Below, in pieces: positions 47,101 through 62,102 of a stretch of 64,000 nt of DNA (its first letter is position 1; each line of letters opens with the position of its first letter). The notes beneath the pieces are model-generated. The model was not told the origin of the DNA. It searched no databases and saw only the letters and a list, made by a program, of their open reading frames with translations. The stretch comes from Misgurnus anguillicaudatus (taxonomy: Eukaryota; Chordata; Actinopteri; Cypriniformes; Cobitidae): the NCBI RefSeq assembly GCF_027580225.2, contig NC_073354.2:29098001-29162000 (forward strand), given 5' to 3'. A program made the position numbers and the translations under genes.

Positions 47101-50100
47101 TAGGGGAATAAACTTAATTGTTTAGCTTTTTTCATTAAATGTTACTTTCAATAAAAACATATACAAATATTTATAATATTTATGCAAGAAACAAAGTATA
47201 ATAAACAAACAACAAGTTATTAAAAAAATTGTGTATAATGGCCCTCCTCCACCCACTGGAATCCACCTCTGAATTAAAATGCTGACAATAAATCTGTAGG
47301 GGAAAAAGTTCATTGTTTAGCTTTTTTTCATTAAATGTTTCAATAAAAGCATATACAAATATTTATAATAATTATGCAAGAAACAAAGTATAATAAACAA
47401 ACAAACAAGTTACCTGAAAGACAAAAATTGTGTATAATGGCCCTCCTCCACCCACTGGAATCCACCTCTGAATTAAAATGCTGACAATAAATCTGTAGGG
47501 GAATAAAGTTAATTGTTTAGCTTTTTTCATTAAATGTTAGTTTCAATAAAAACATATACAAATATTTATAATAATTATGCAAGAAACAAAGTATAATAAA
47601 CAAACAAACAAACAAACAAGTTATTACCTGAAAGAAAAAAAATTGTGTATAATGGCCCTCCTCCACCCACTGGAATCCACCTCTGAATTAAAATGCTGAC
47701 AATAAATCTGTAGGGGAATAAAGTTCATTGTTTAGCTTTTTTTCATTAAATGTTTCAATAAAAGCATATACAAATATTTATAATAATTATGCAAGAAACA
47801 AAGTATAATAAACAAACAAACAAGTTACCTGAAAGACAAAAATTGTGTATAATGGCCCTCCTCCACCCACTGGAATCCACCTCTGAAGTAAAATGCTGAC
47901 AATAAATCTGTAGGGGAATAAAGTTAATTGTTTAGCTTTTTTTCATTAAATGTTAGTTTCAATAAAAACATATACAAATATTTATAATAATTATGCAAGA
48001 AACAAAGTATAATATACAAACAAACAAGTTATTACCTGAAAGAAAAAAAATTGTGTATAATGGCCCTCCTCCACCCACTGGAATCCACCTCTGAATTAAA
48101 ATGCTGACAATAAATCTGTAGCGGAAAAAAGTTCATTGTTTAGCTTTTTTTCATTAAATGTTTCAATAAAAACATATACAAATATTTATAATAATTATGC
48201 AAGAAACAAAGTATAATAAACAAACAAACAAGTTACCTGAAAGACAAAAATTGTGTATAATGGCCCTCCTCCACCCACTGGAATCCACCTCTGAATTAAA
48301 ATGCTGACAATAAATCTGTAGGGGAATAAAGTTAATTGTTTAGCTTTTTTTCATTAAATGTTTCAATAAAAACATATACAAATATTTATAATAATTATGC
48401 AAGAAACAAAGTATAATAAACAAACAAACAAGTTACCTGAAAGACAAAAATTGTGTATAATGGCCCTCCTCCACCCACTGGAATCCACCTCTGAATTAAA
48501 ATGCTGACAATAAATCTGTAGGGGAATAAACTTAATTGTTTAGCTTTTTTCATTAAATGTTACTTTCAATAAAAACATATACAAATATTTATAATATTTA
48601 TGCAAGAAACAAAGTATAATAAACAAACAACAAGTTATTAAAAAAATTGTGTATAATGGCCCTCCTCCACCCACTGGAATCCACCTCTGAATTAAAATGC
48701 TGACAATAAATCTGTAGGGGAAAAAGTTCATTGTTTAGCTTTTTTTCATTAAATGTTTCAATAAAAGCATATACAAATATTTATAATAATTATGCAAGAA
48801 ACAAAGTATATTAAACAAACAAACAAACAAACAAGTTACCTGAAAGACAAAAATTGTGTATAATGGCCCTCCTCCACCCACTGGAATCCACCTCTGAATT
48901 AAAATGCTGACAATAAATCTGTAGGGGAATGAAGTTAATTGTTTAGCTTTTTTCATTAAATGTTAGTTTCAATAAAAACATATACAAATATTTATAATAA
49001 TTATGCAAGAAACAAAGTAGAATAAACAAACAAACAAGTTATTACCTGAAAGAAAAAAAATTGTGTATAATGGCCCTCCTCCACCCACTGGAATCCACCT
49101 CTGAATTAAAATGCTGACAATAAATCTGTAGGGGAATAAAGTTAATTGTTTAGCTTTTTTTCATTAAATGTTAGTTTCAATAAAAACATATACAAATATT
49201 TATAATAATTATGCAAGAAACAAAGTATAATAAACAAACAAACAAGTTATTACCTGAAAGAAAAAAAATTGTGTATAATGGCCCTCCTCCACCCACTGGA
49301 ATCCACCTCTGAATTAAAATGCTGACAATAAATCTGTAGGGGAATAAACTTAATTGTTTAGCTTTTTTCATTAAATGTTACTTTCAATAAAAACATATAC
49401 AAATATTTATAATATTTATGCAAGAAACAAAGTATAATAAACAAACAACAAGTTATTAAAAAAATTGTGTATAATGGCCCTCCTCCACCCACTGGAATCC
49501 ACCTCTGAATTAAAATGCTGACAATAAATCTGTAGCGGAAAAAAGTTCATTGTTTAGCTTTTTTTCATTAAATGTTAGTTTCAATAAAAACATATACAAA
49601 TATTTATAATATTTATGCAAGAAACAAAGTATAATAAACAAACAACAAGTTATTAAAAAAATTGTGTATCATGGCCCTCCTCCACCCACTGGACCTCTGA
49701 ATTAAACTGCTGACAATAAATCTGTAGGGGAAAAAAGTTCATTATTTAGCTTTATTTTCATTAAATGTTACTTTCAATAAAAGCATATACAAATGTTTAT
49801 AATAATTATGGAAGAAACAAAATATAATAAACAAAAAAACAAACAAACAAGTTATTTACCTGAAAGAAAAAAAAATTGTGTATAATGGCCCTCCTCCACC
49901 CACTGGAATCCACCTCTGAATTAAAATGCTGACAATAAATCTGTAGCGGAAAAAAGTTCATTGTTAAGCTTTTTTTCATTAAATGTTACTTTCAATAAAA
50001 CATATACAGATATTTATAATTATGCAAGAAACAAAGTATAATAAACAAACAAATAAGTTACCTGAAAGAAAAAAAATTGTGTATAATGGCCCTCCTCCAC

Positions 50101-53100
50101 CCACTGGAATCCACCTCTGAATTAAAATGCTGACAATAAATCTGTAGCGGAAAAAAGTTCATTGTTAAGCTTTTTTTCATTAAATGTTACTTTCAATAAA
50201 ACATATACAGATATTTATAATTATGCAAGAAACAAAGTATAATAAACAAACAAATAAGTTACCTGAAAGAAAAAAAATTGTGTATAATGGCCCTCCTCCA
50301 CCCACTGGAATCCACCTCTGAATTAAAATCCTGGCAAATAATCTGTAGCGGAAAAAAGTTCATTATTTAGCTTTTTTCAATAAATGTTTCAATTAAAACA
50401 TATACAGATATTTATAATTATGCAAGAAACAAAGTATAATAAACAAACAAACAAGTTATTTGCCTGAAAGAAAAAAAATGTGTATAATGTCCTTCCTCCA
50501 CCCACTGGAATCCACCTCTGAATTAAAATGCTGACAATAAATCTGTAGGGGAATAAAGATCATTGTTTAGCTTTTTTCATTACACGTTTCAATAAAAACA
50601 TATACAGATAATTATAATAATTATGCAAGAAAAAAAGTATAATAAACAAACAAACAAACAAACAAGTTATTACCTGAAAGAAAAAAAATTGTGTATAATG
50701 GCCCTCCTCCACCCACTGGAATCCACCTCTGAATTAAAATGCTGACAATAAATCTGTAAGTGAATAAAGTTAATGGTTTAGCTTTTTTTCATTAAATGTT
50801 ACTTTCAATAAAAACATATACAAATATTTATAATAATTATGCAAGAAACAAAGTATAATAAACAAAAAACAAGTTATTACCTGAAAGACCAAAAATGGTG
50901 TATAATGGCCCTCCTCCACCCACTGGAATCCACCTCTGAATTAAAATGCTGACAATAAATCTGTAGGGGGAAAAGTTCATTGTTTAGCTTTTTTTCATTA
51001 AATGTTTCAATAAAAACATATACAAATATTTATAATAATTATGCAAGAAACAAAGTATAATAAACAAACAAACAAGTTACCTGAAAGACAAAAATGGTGT
51101 ATAATGGCCCTCCTCCACCCACTGGAATCCACCTCTGAAGTAAAATGCTGACAATAAATCTGTAGGGTAAAAAAGTTCATTGTTTAGCTTTTTTCAATAA
51201 ATGTTTCAATAAAAACATATACAAATATTTATAATAATTATGCAAGAAACAAAGTATAATAAACAAACAAACAAGTTACCTGAAAGACAAAAATGGTGTA
51301 TAATGGCCCTCCTCCACCCACTGGAATCCACCTCTGAATTAAAATGCTGACAATAAATCTGTAGGGGAATAAAGATCATTGTTTAGCTTTTTTTCATTAA
51401 ATGTTTCAATAAAAACATATACAGATATTTATAATTATGCAAAAAACTAAGTATAATATACAAACAAACAAGTTATTACCTGAAAGAAAAAAATCTGTGT
51501 ATAATGGCCCTCCTCCACCCACTGGAATCCACCTCTGAAGTAAAATGCTGACAATAAATCTGTAGGGGAATAAAGATCATTGTTTAGCTTTTTTTCATTA
51601 AATGTTTCAATAAAAACATATACAGATATTTATAATTATGCAAAAAACTAAGTATAATATACAAACAAACAAGTTATTACCTGAAAGAAAAAAATCTGTG
51701 TATAATGTCCCTCCTCCACCCACTGGAATCCACCTCTGAATTAAAATGCTGACAATAAATCTGTAGGGGAAAAAAGTTCATTGTTTAGATTTTTTTCATT
51801 AAATGTTTCAATAAAAACATATACAAATATTTATAATAATTATGCAATAAACAAAGTATAATAAACAAACAAACAAGTTACCTGAAAGACAAAAATCTGT
51901 GTATAATGGCCCTCCTCCACCCACTGGAATCCACCTCTGAATTAAAATGCTGACAATAAATCTGTAGGGGAATAAAGTTAATTGTTTAGCTTTTTTTCAT
52001 TAAATGTTACTTTCAATAAAAACATATACAAATATTTATAATAATTATGCAATAAACAAAGTATAATAAACAAACAAACAAGTTACCTGAAAGACAAAAA
52101 TTGTGTATAATGGCCCTCCTCCACCCACTGGAATCCACCTCTGAAGTAAAATGCTGACAATAAATCTGTAGGGTAAAAAAGTTCATTGTTTAGCTTTTTT
52201 CAATAAATGTTTCAATAAAAACATATACAAATATTTATAATAATTATGCAAGAAACAAAGTATAATAAACAAACAAACAAGTTACCTGAAAGACAAAAAT
52301 TGTGTATAATGGCCCTCCTCCACCCACTGGAATCCACCTCTGAATTAAAATGCTGACAATAAATCTGTAGGGGAAAAAAGTTCATTGTTTAGCTTTTTTT
52401 CATTAAATGTTTCAATAAAAACATATACAAATATTTATAATAATTATGCAAGAAACAAAGTATAATAAACAAACAAACAAGTTACCTGAAAGACAAAAAT
52501 TGTGTATAATGGCCCTCCTCCACCCACTGGAATCCACCTCTGAATTAAAATGCTGACAATAAATCTGTAGGGGAATAAACTTAATTGTTTAGCTTTTTTC
52601 ATTAAATGTTACTTTCAATAAAAACATATACAAATATTTATAATATTTATGCAAGAAACAAAGTATAATAAACAAACAACAAGTTATTAAAAAAATTGTG
52701 TATAATGGCCCTCCTCCACCCACTGGAATCCACCTCTGAATTAAAATGCTGACAATAAATCTGTAGGGGAAAAAAGTTCATTGTTTAGCTTTTTTTCATT
52801 AAATGTTTCAATAAAAGCATATACAAATATTTATAATAATTATGCAAGAAACAAAGTATAATAAACAAACAAACAAGTTACCTGAAAGACAAAAATTGTG
52901 TATAATGGCCCTCCTCCACCCACTGGAATCCACCTCTGAATTAAAATGCTGACAATAAATCTGTAGGGGAAAAAAGTTCATTGTTTAGCTTTTTTTCATT
53001 AAATGTTTCAATAAAAGCATATACAAATATTTATAATAATTATGCAAGAAACAAAGTATAATAAACAAACAAACAAGTTACCTGAAAGACAAAAATTGTG

Positions 53101-56100
53101 TATAATGGCCCTCCTCCACCCACTGGAATCCACCTCTGAATTAAAATGCTGACAATAAATCTGTAGGGGAATAAAGTTAATTGTTTAGCTTTTTTTCATT
53201 AAATGTTAGTTTCAATAAAAACATATACAAATATTTATAATAATTATGCAAGAAACAAAGTACAATAAACAAACAAACAAGTTACCTGAAAGACAAAAAT
53301 TGTGTATAATGGCCCTCCTCCACCCACTGGAATCCACCTCTGAATTAAAATGCTGACAATAAATCTGTAGGGGAATAAAGTTAATTGTTTAGCTTTTTTT
53401 CATTAAATGTTAGTTTCAATAAAAACATATACAAATATTTATAATAATTATGCAAGAAACAAAGTATAATATACAAACAAACAAGTTATTACCTGAAAGA
53501 AAAAAAATTGTGTATAATGGCCCTCCTCCACCCACTGGAATCCACCTCTGAATTAAAATGCTGACAATAAATCTGTAGCGGAAAAAAGTTCATTGTTTAG
53601 CTTTTTTTCATTAAATGTTAGTTTCAATAAAAACATATACAAATATTTATAATACTTATGCAAGAAACAAAGTATAATAAACAAACAACAAGTTATTAAA
53701 AAAATTGTGTATAATGGCCCTCCTCCACCCACTGGAATCCACCTCTGAATTAAAATGCTGACAATAAATCTGTAGGGGAAAAAAGTTCATTGTTTAGCTT
53801 TTTTTCATTAAATGTTAGTTTCAATAAAAACATATACAAATATTTATAATAATTATGGAAGAAACAAAATATAATAAACAAAAAAACAAACAAACAAGTT
53901 ATTTACCTGAAAGAAAAAAAAAACTGTGTATAATGGCCCTCATCCACCCACTGGAATCCACCTCTGAATTAAAATGCAGACAATAAATCTGTAGCGGAAA
54001 AAAGTTCATTGTTAAGCTTTTTTTCATTAAATGTTACTTTCAATAAAACATATACAGATATTTATAATTATGCAAGAAACAAAGTATAATAAACAAACAA
54101 ATAAGTTACCTGAAAGAAAAAAAATTGTGTATAATGGCCCTCCTCCACCCACTGGAATCCACCTCTGAATTAAAATCCTGGCAAATAATCTGTAGCGGAA
54201 AAAAGTTCATTATTTAGCTTTTTTCAATAAATGTTTCAATTAAAACATATACAGATATTTATAATTATGCAAGAAACAAAGTATAATAAACAAACAAACA
54301 AGTTATTTACCTGAAAGAAAAAAAATGTGTATAATGTCCTTCCTCCACCCACTGGAATCCACCTCTGAATTAAAATGCTGACAATAAATCTGTAGGGGAA
54401 TAAAGATCATTGTTTAGCTTTTTTCATTACACGTTTCAATAAAAACATATACAGATAATTATAATAATTATGCAAGAAAAAAGTATAATAAACAAACAAA
54501 CAAACAAACAAGTTATTACCTGAAAGAAAAAAAATTGTGTATAATGGCCCTCCTCCACCCACTGGAATCCACCTCTGAATTAAAATGCTGACAATAAATC
54601 TGTAAGTGAATAAAGTTAATTGTTTAGCTTTTTTTCATTAAATGTTAGTTTCAATAAAAACATATACAAATATTTATAATAATTATGCAAGAAACAAAGT
54701 ATAATAAACAAAAAACAAGTTATTACCTGAAAGACCAAAAATGGTGTATAATGGCCCTCCTCCACCCACTGGAATCCACCTCTGAATTAAAATGCTGACA
54801 ATAAATCTGTAGGGGGAAAAGTTCATTGTTTAGCTTTTTTTCATTAAATGTTTCAATAAAAACATATACAAATATTTATAATAATTATGCAAGAAACAAA
54901 GTATAATAAACAAACAAACAAGTTACCTGAAAGACAAAAATTGTGTATAATGTCCCTCCTCCACCCACTGGAATCCACCTCTGAAGTAAAATGCTGACAA
55001 TAAATCTGTAGGGTAAAAAAGTTCATTGTTTAGCTTTTTTCAATAAATGTTTCAATAAAAACATATACAAATATTTATAATAATTATGCAAGAAACAAAG
55101 TATAATAAACAAACAAACAAGTTACCTGAAAGACAAAAATGGTGTATAATGGCCCTCCTCCACCCACTGGAATCCACCTCTGAATTAAAATGCTGACAAT
55201 AAATCTGTAGGGGAATAAAGTTAATTGTTTAGCTTTTTTTCATTAAATGTTACTTTCAATAAAAACATATACAAATATTTATAATAATTATGCAAGAAAC
55301 AAAGTATAATAAACAAAAAACAAGTTACCTGAAAGACAAAAATCTGTGTATAATGGCCCTCCTCCACCCACTGGAATCCACCTCTGAATTAAAATGCTGA
55401 CAATAAATCTGTAGGGGAATAAAGTTAATTGTTTAGCTTTTTTTCATTAAATGTTACTTTAAATGTTACTTTCAATAAAAACATATACAAATATTTATAA
55501 TAATTATGCAATAAACAAAGTATAATAAACAAACAAACAAGTTACCTGAAAGACAAAAATTGTGTATAATGGCCCTCCTCCACCCACTGGAATCCACCTC
55601 TGAATTAAAATGTTGACAATAAATCTGTAGGGGAATAAAGTTCATTGTTTAGCTTTTTTTCAATAAATGTTTCAATAAAAACATATACAAATATTTATAA
55701 TAATTATGCCAGAAATAAAGTATAATAAACAAACAAACAAGTTATTACCTGAAAGACAAAAATGGTGTATAATGGCCCTCCTCCACCCACTGGAATCCAC
55801 CTCTGAATTAAAATGCTGACAATAAATCTGTAGGGGAATAAAGATCATTGTTTAGCTTTTTTTCAATAAATGTTTCAATAAAAACATATACAGATATTTA
55901 TAATTATGCAAAAAACAAAGTATAATATACAAACAAACAAGTTATTACCTGAAAGAAAAAAATCTGTGTATAATGTCCCTCCTCCACCCACTGGAATCCA
56001 CCTCTGAATTAAAATGCTGACAATAAATCTGTAGGGGAAAAAAGTTCATTGTTTAGATTTTTTTCATTAAATGTTTCAATAAAAACATATACAAATATTT

Positions 56101-59100
56101 ATAATAATTATGCAATAAACAAAGTATAATAAACAAACAAACAAACAAGTTACCTGAAAGACAAAAATCTGTGTATAATGGCCCTCCTCCACCCACTGGA
56201 ATCCACCTCTGAATTAAAATGCTGACAATAAATCTGTAGGGGAATAAAGTTAATTGTTTAGCTTTTTTTCATTAAATGTTACTTTCAATAAAAACATATA
56301 CAAATATTTATAATAATTATGCAAAAAAACAAAGTATAATAAACAAACAAACAAACAAGTTATTACCTGAAAGAAAAAAATCTGTGTATAATGGCCCTCC
56401 TCCACCCACTGGAATCCACCTCTGAATTAAAATGCTGACAATAAATCTGTAGGGGAAAAAAGTTCATTGTTTAGCTTTTTTTCATTAAATGTTTCAATAA
56501 AAACATATACAAATATTTATAATAATTATGCAAGAAACAAAGTATAATAAACAAACAAACAAACAAGTTATTACCTGAAAGAAAAAAAATTGTGTATAAT
56601 GGCCCTCCTCCACCCACTGGAATCCACCTCTGAATTAAAATGCTGACAATAAATCTGTAGGGGAAAAAAGTTCATTGTTTAGCTTTTTTTCATGACATGT
56701 TTCAATAAAAACATATACAGATATTTATATTAATTACACAAGAAACAAAGTATAATAAACAAACAAACAAGTTATTACCTGAAAGAAAAAAATGTGTATA
56801 ATGGCCCTCCTCCACCCACTGGAATCCACCTCTGAATTAAAATGCTGACAATAAATCTGTAGGGGAATAAAGTTAATTGTTTAGCTTTTTTTCATTAAAT
56901 GTTTCAATAAAAACATATACAAATATTTATAATAATTATGCAAGAAACAAAGTATAATAAACAAACAAACAAGTTACCTGAAAGACAAAAATTGTGTATA
57001 ATGGCCCTCCTCCACCCACTGGAATCCACCTCTGAATTAAAATGCTGACAATAAATCTGTAGCGGAAAAAAGTTCATTGTTAAGCTTTTTTTCATTAAAT
57101 GTTACTTTCAATAAAACATATACAGATATTTATAATTATGCAAGAAACAAAGTATAATAAACAAACAAATAAGTTACCTGAAAGAAAAAAAATTGTGTAT
57201 AATGGCCCTCCTCCACCCACTGGAATCCACCTCTGAATTAAAATCCTGGCAAATAATCTGTAGCGGAAAAAAGTTCATTATTTAGCTTTTTTCAATAAAT
57301 GTTTCAATTAAAACATATACAGATATTTATAATTATGCAAGAAACAAAGTATAATAAACAAACAAACAAGTTATTTACCTGAAAGAAAAAAAATGTGTAT
57401 AATGTCCTTCCTCCACCCACTGGAATCCACCTCTGAATTAAAATGCTGACAATAAATCTGTAGGGGAATAAAGATCATTGTTTAGCTTTTTTCATTACAC
57501 GTTTCAATAAAAACATATACAGATAATTATAATAATTATGCAAGAAAAAAAGTATAATAAACAAACAAACAAACAAACAAGTTATTTACCTGAAAGAAAA
57601 AAAATTGTGTATAATGGCCCTCCTCCACCCACTGGAATCCACCTCTGAATTAAAATGCTGACAATAAATCTGTAAGTGAATAAAGTTAATGGTTTAGCTT
57701 TTTTTCATTAAATGTTACTTTCAATAAAAAACATATACAAATATTTATAATAATTATGCAAGAAACAAAGTATAATAAACAAAAAACAAGTTATTACCTG
57801 AAAGACCAAAAATGGTGTATAATGGCCCTCCTCCACCCACTGGAATCCACCTCTGAATTAAAATGCTGACAATAAATCTGTAGGGGGAAAAGTTCATTGT
57901 TTAGCTTTTTTTCATTAAATGTTTCAATAAAAACATATACAAATATTTATAATAATTATGCAAGAAACAAAGTATAATAAACAAACAAACAAGTTACCTG
58001 AAAGACAAAAATTGTGTATAATGTCCCTCCTCCACCCACTGGAATCCACCTCTGAAGTAAAATGCTGACAATAAATCTGTAGGGTAAAAAAGTTCATTGT
58101 TTAGCTTTTTTCAATAAATGTTTCAATAAAAACATATACAAATATTTATAATAATTATGCAAGAAACAAAGTATAATAAACAAACAAACAAGTTACCTGA
58201 AAGACAAAAATGGTGTATAATGGCCCTCCTCCACCCACTGGAATCCACCTCTGAAGTAAAATGCTGACAATAAATCTGTAGGGGAATAAAGATCATTGTT
58301 TAGCTTTTTTTCATTAAATGTTTCAATAAAAACATATACAGATATTTATAATTATGCAAAAAACAAAGTATAATATACAAACAAACAAGTTATTACCTGA
58401 AAGAAAAAAATCTGTGTATAATGTCCCTCCTCCACCCACTGGAATCCACCTCTGAATTAAAATGCTGACAATAAATCTGTAGGGGAAAAAAGTTCATTGT
58501 TTAGATTTTTTTCATTAAATGTTTCAATAAAAACATATACAAATATTTATAATAATTATGCAATAAACAAAGTATAATAAACAAACAAACAAGTTACCTG
58601 AAAGACAAAAATCTGTGTATAATGGCCCTCCTCCACCCACTGGAATCCACCTCTGAATTAAAATGCTGACAATAAATCTGTAGGGGAATAAAGTTAATTG
58701 TTTAGCTTTTTTTCATTAAATGTTACTTTCAATAAAAACATATACAAATATTTATAATAATTATGCAATAAACAAAGTATAATAAACAAACAAACAAGTT
58801 ACCTGAAAGACAAAAATTGTGTATAATGGCCCTCCTCCACCCACTGGAATCCACCTCTGAATTAAAATGCTGACAATAAATCTGTAGGGGAATAAAGTTA
58901 ATTGTTTAGCTTTTTTTCATTAAATGTTAGTTTCAATAAAAACATATACAAATATTTATAATAATTATGCAAGAAACAAAGTATAATATACAAACAAACA
59001 AACAAGTTATTACCTGAAAGAAAAAAAATTGTGTATAATGGCCCTCCTCCACCCACTGGAATCCACCTCTGAATTAAAATGCTGACAATAAATCTGTAGG

Positions 59101-60055
59101 GGAAAAAAGTTCATTGTTAAGCTTTTTTCATTAAATGTTACTTTCAATAAAAACATATACAAATATTTATAATATTTATGCAAGAAACAAAGTATAATAA
59201 ACAAACAACAAGTTATTAAAAAAATTGTGTATAATGGCCCTCCTCCACCCACTGGAATCCACCTCTGAAGTAAAATGCTGACAATAAATCTGTAGGGGAA
59301 TAAAGTTAATTGTTTAGCTTTTTTTCATTAAATGTTACTTTCAATAAAAACATATACAAATATTTATAATAATTATGCAATAAACAAAGTATAATAAACA
59401 AACAAACAAGTTACCTGAAAGACAAAAATTGTGTATAATGGCCCTCCTCCACCCACTGGAATCCACCTCTGAATTAAAATGCTGACAATAAATCTGTAGG
59501 GGAATAAAGTTAATTGTTTAGCTTTTTTTCATTAAATGTTACTTTCAATAAAAACATATACAAATATTTATAATAATTATGCAATAAACAAAGTATAATA
59601 AACAAACAAACAAGTTACCTGAAAGACAAAAATTGTGTATAATGGCCCTCCTCCACCCACTGGAATCCACCTCTGAAGTAAAATGCTGACAATAAATCTG
59701 TAGGGTAAAAAAGTTCATTGTTTAGCTTTTTTCAATAAATGTTTCAATAAAAACATATACAAATATTTATAATAATTATGCAAGAAACAAAGTATAATAA
59801 ACAAACAAACAAGTTACCTGAAAGACAAAAATTGTGTATAATGGCCCTCCTCCACCCACTGGAATCCACCTCTGAAACAAAGTATAATATACAAACAAAC
59901 AAGTTATTACCTGAAAGAAAAAAAATTGTGTATAATGGCCCTCCTCCACCCACTGGAATCCACCTCTGAATTAAAATGCTGACAATAAATCTGTAGCGGA
60001 AAAAAGTTCATTGTTTAGCTTTTTTTCATTAAATGTTAGTTTCAATAAAAACATA
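44113..60055 (-). repeat. Satellite array block 6 (largest, 15.9 kb)
   Basis: About 75-80 monomers, mostly of the GTTACCTGAAAGACAAAAATTG type, mixed with a variant that lacks CCTGAAAG (CAAGTTATTAAAAAAATTG, near 45200, 47215, 48635, 49450, 49650, 52680, 53695 and 59215). Local rearrangements include a 14-bp tandem duplication at about 55450-55477 and a monomer fused by an internal deletion at about 59875 (CTCTGAA joined to ACAAAG with short homology). Two larger repeat levels are listed separately. Confidence 0.95.
46700..48810. repeat. Segmental duplication within the array, 1,418-bp shift
   Basis: About 690 bp at 46700-47390 reappears at 48118-48808 with a constant shift of 1,418 bp, including the rare variants TATAATATTTATGC and the CCTGAAAG deletion. 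The match breaks on both sides, so it is one copying event and not a continuing period. Confidence 0.75.
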
Positions 60056-60449
60056 CACTGTAAAAAATAAATTGTTGGCTCAATGAATTATTTTTTAGTA
60101 ACTAGTTCCACAGAAATTTTACGTTCACTCAATTTCTGTCTCCAAAGTGTTACCTGGATTGATGTTTTTTAGTTGGCCCAAATTTGACTCAAATATAAAA
60201 AAGTATGTTGGCTCAATTAGCTTTATAGTTCATTCAACTAAAATGTTTTAATCAGTTGAATCTTTAAAAACTTACAGCAAAGACTCTGTCAATTAAAATT
60301 TAAGTATTCACTCAATGTTTTATGTGTTACTTCAATTAATATTTATTATTTGGGATTTTTTTAATAACATTTTTAAATTATTTATCAAATAATTTATGCT
60401 GGTGTTGTAAACAAAATAATTAACTTCAGTCACATAAAAACAAAAGCTT

Positions 60450-60455
60450 TTTATT
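60450..60455 (-). terminator. Poly(A) signal of the minus-strand unit
   Basis: AATAAA on the minus strand about 38 bases after the TAA stop, followed by T-rich sequence (CTTTTGTTTTTATG). Confidence 0.4.
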
Positions 60456-60492
60456 CACTTATCATACAGACTGAACATACAGAATTAAGTCT

Positions 60493-61342
60493 TTAAATAG
60501 AGGGCATAAAACAGTCCAAAAAGCCTCCAAAGTCAGTCAGAACATCTCCAGGGCCATTTAGGAGACTTTCCTCAGCCAGTCCAAGCGGAGACTGTCTCGC
60601 TATGTATCCCTCTGAGGAATATAAACACACAAACATACATAAATCCATGTTTAATATAATAAAGCTTGACGGTGAAAGACTTTATTCCCTAAATAACGTT
60701 AATGTTAGGCCAAATTTCCCTCAGACATCACACATACAGTAATTAAACACTATTGGGCGCTTTTCTCGGACAGGGCTTTTCACTGACTAAAATAACTTAC
60801 TGACATCTCTTAACATATGAGTGCTATTGTTTTGTCTCAAAATGCACGCCAGTATTGTATTATATAAGGTTTGTTTGTAAAAATGTCCCAATTATAATAA
60901 AGACCGAGTTCTAAACTCTGTCCGGTAAACCAACACTATATCCAGGCTTTTTATCTTAACTAAAATAGCTCCACTTTACTTCGGTCACATAACATAACAC
61001 ACTTCTAATATATCTTTACAAAAATATAATTACAAAAACGTCGAGTATTTGCGTCTTTGCCAATTAATATATTCTAAAATTAACATTTAATTACAAACAC
61101 TTACCTGACGTGAACTTGAGGAAACGGCTGACTTGCGTCCTTCCTTGTGTGAACCAGTAAGTGATTCCAGGTGTTGCGTGCGGATTGATCTCAGATGAAA
61201 TGACCTGTGATCCAGATCCTTCCGAGTTAAAACATTTTAAATTCAAAATACACAGACGCACGCGCATACATACATACATACATACATACACACGCGCGAG
61301 CACGCGCGCGCACACACGCACGCACACGGGTACTACACACAC
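60493..61342 (-). CDS. Possible two-exon minus-strand gene fragment
   Basis: On the minus strand a perfect donor CAG|GTAAGT lies at 61105/61104 and a good acceptor (TTTATATTCCTCAG) ends at 60612, defining a 493-bp intron. Joining the exons leaves the frame open: the upstream frame (61342-61105) ends with one base of a codon, and the downstream exon (60611-60493) completes it and runs 38 more codons to TAA. AATAAA follows at 60455-60450. The peptide end (LGLAEESLLNGPGDVL...) is not recognised. The only ATG seen lies in the microsatellite, so the true start is probably in an unseen exon or the unit is a captured 3' gene end. Listed coordinates include the intron. The exons may be chance, but four signals agree. 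Confidence 0.35.
61256..61330. repeat. (CATA)n and (CG/CA)n microsatellite
   Basis: Five to six CATA units followed by alternating CG/CA (CGCGCGAGCACGCGCGCGCA), which is Z-DNA-prone. It encodes a low-complexity Val/Cys/Arg/Tyr stretch with no biological meaning. Confidence 0.9.
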
Positions 61343-62102
61343 GGGTATATTTAGAAGTTTTATTTAAGATTGTTATGATATTGGGACTATTTCTCCACTC
61401 GCACCTTCAGCTCTGAAGTTCAAATTCGCAGGCAGTACGCAGCCCGGTTATAACAAATGTGAAAGATATGAAATATCATTCAACAGCGATATCATTTAAG
61501 TGCAATCCTAAAATATGATTTAAAACATACCGGTAAACCTTTTATTATTAAGTATAAGAAATTAAAATGAATTAAATCGCATGTTTAAACGCCACAGAAA
61601 TATCAGAGCCAGCAGTCGATTTCTGATGCGCTTGCCGAGGCGAGGCTGCGCTGGGCGGGGTGTGAGCGCTTAAGTGTCTGTGATTTTCTGGAGCTCTTCT
61701 GGAGCTCATCTCCGTCCGAAAGTGTCCGAGCACATTTTTAAATAGACGCTATCTATATTAACCGACCGCATATTTAAACTTAAAGCACATACATTCACGC
61801 CTGAACAACTCTTAAAATTACATTTTGTTACCAAATAACAGTAATATTATGAGCATTTTGTTGTCAGGAAACATAGCTGTCATAAGTCCACATATTGACC
61901 AGATTTGTCTTAATTAGTTCAGTCAACACTAGCCATTCTGAATGTTGACTGAATTTGAAAATAACCATTCACTTAATGTTTTAAACACAGATTTATCTAG
62001 ACTTAAAATAATATGTCTTCTCAACTAGCTCAAACAAAAAAATTGGTTTAACTTATATATTTTTGCCCTTCCAACATTTCATTAATTGGATTTTTTACAG
62101 TG

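Larger units (their letters stand above)
60056..62102. mobile_element. 2.0-kb CACTG-ended DNA element with TA duplication
   Basis: A 2,047-bp insertion. The left end is CACTGTAAAAAATAAATTG and the right end, read inward, is CACTGTAAAAAATCCAATT. TA at 60054-60055 and 62103-62104 is a 2-bp target duplication: removing one TA restores the satellite. The CACTG start recalls EnSpm/CACTA elements but a TA duplication recalls Tc1/mariner, so the superfamily is open. No transposase is visible. The interior has a (CATA)n/(CG)n microsatellite and a possible small minus-strand spliced gene. An empty site occurs in a sister monomer near 53634-53640. Confidence 0.75.
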
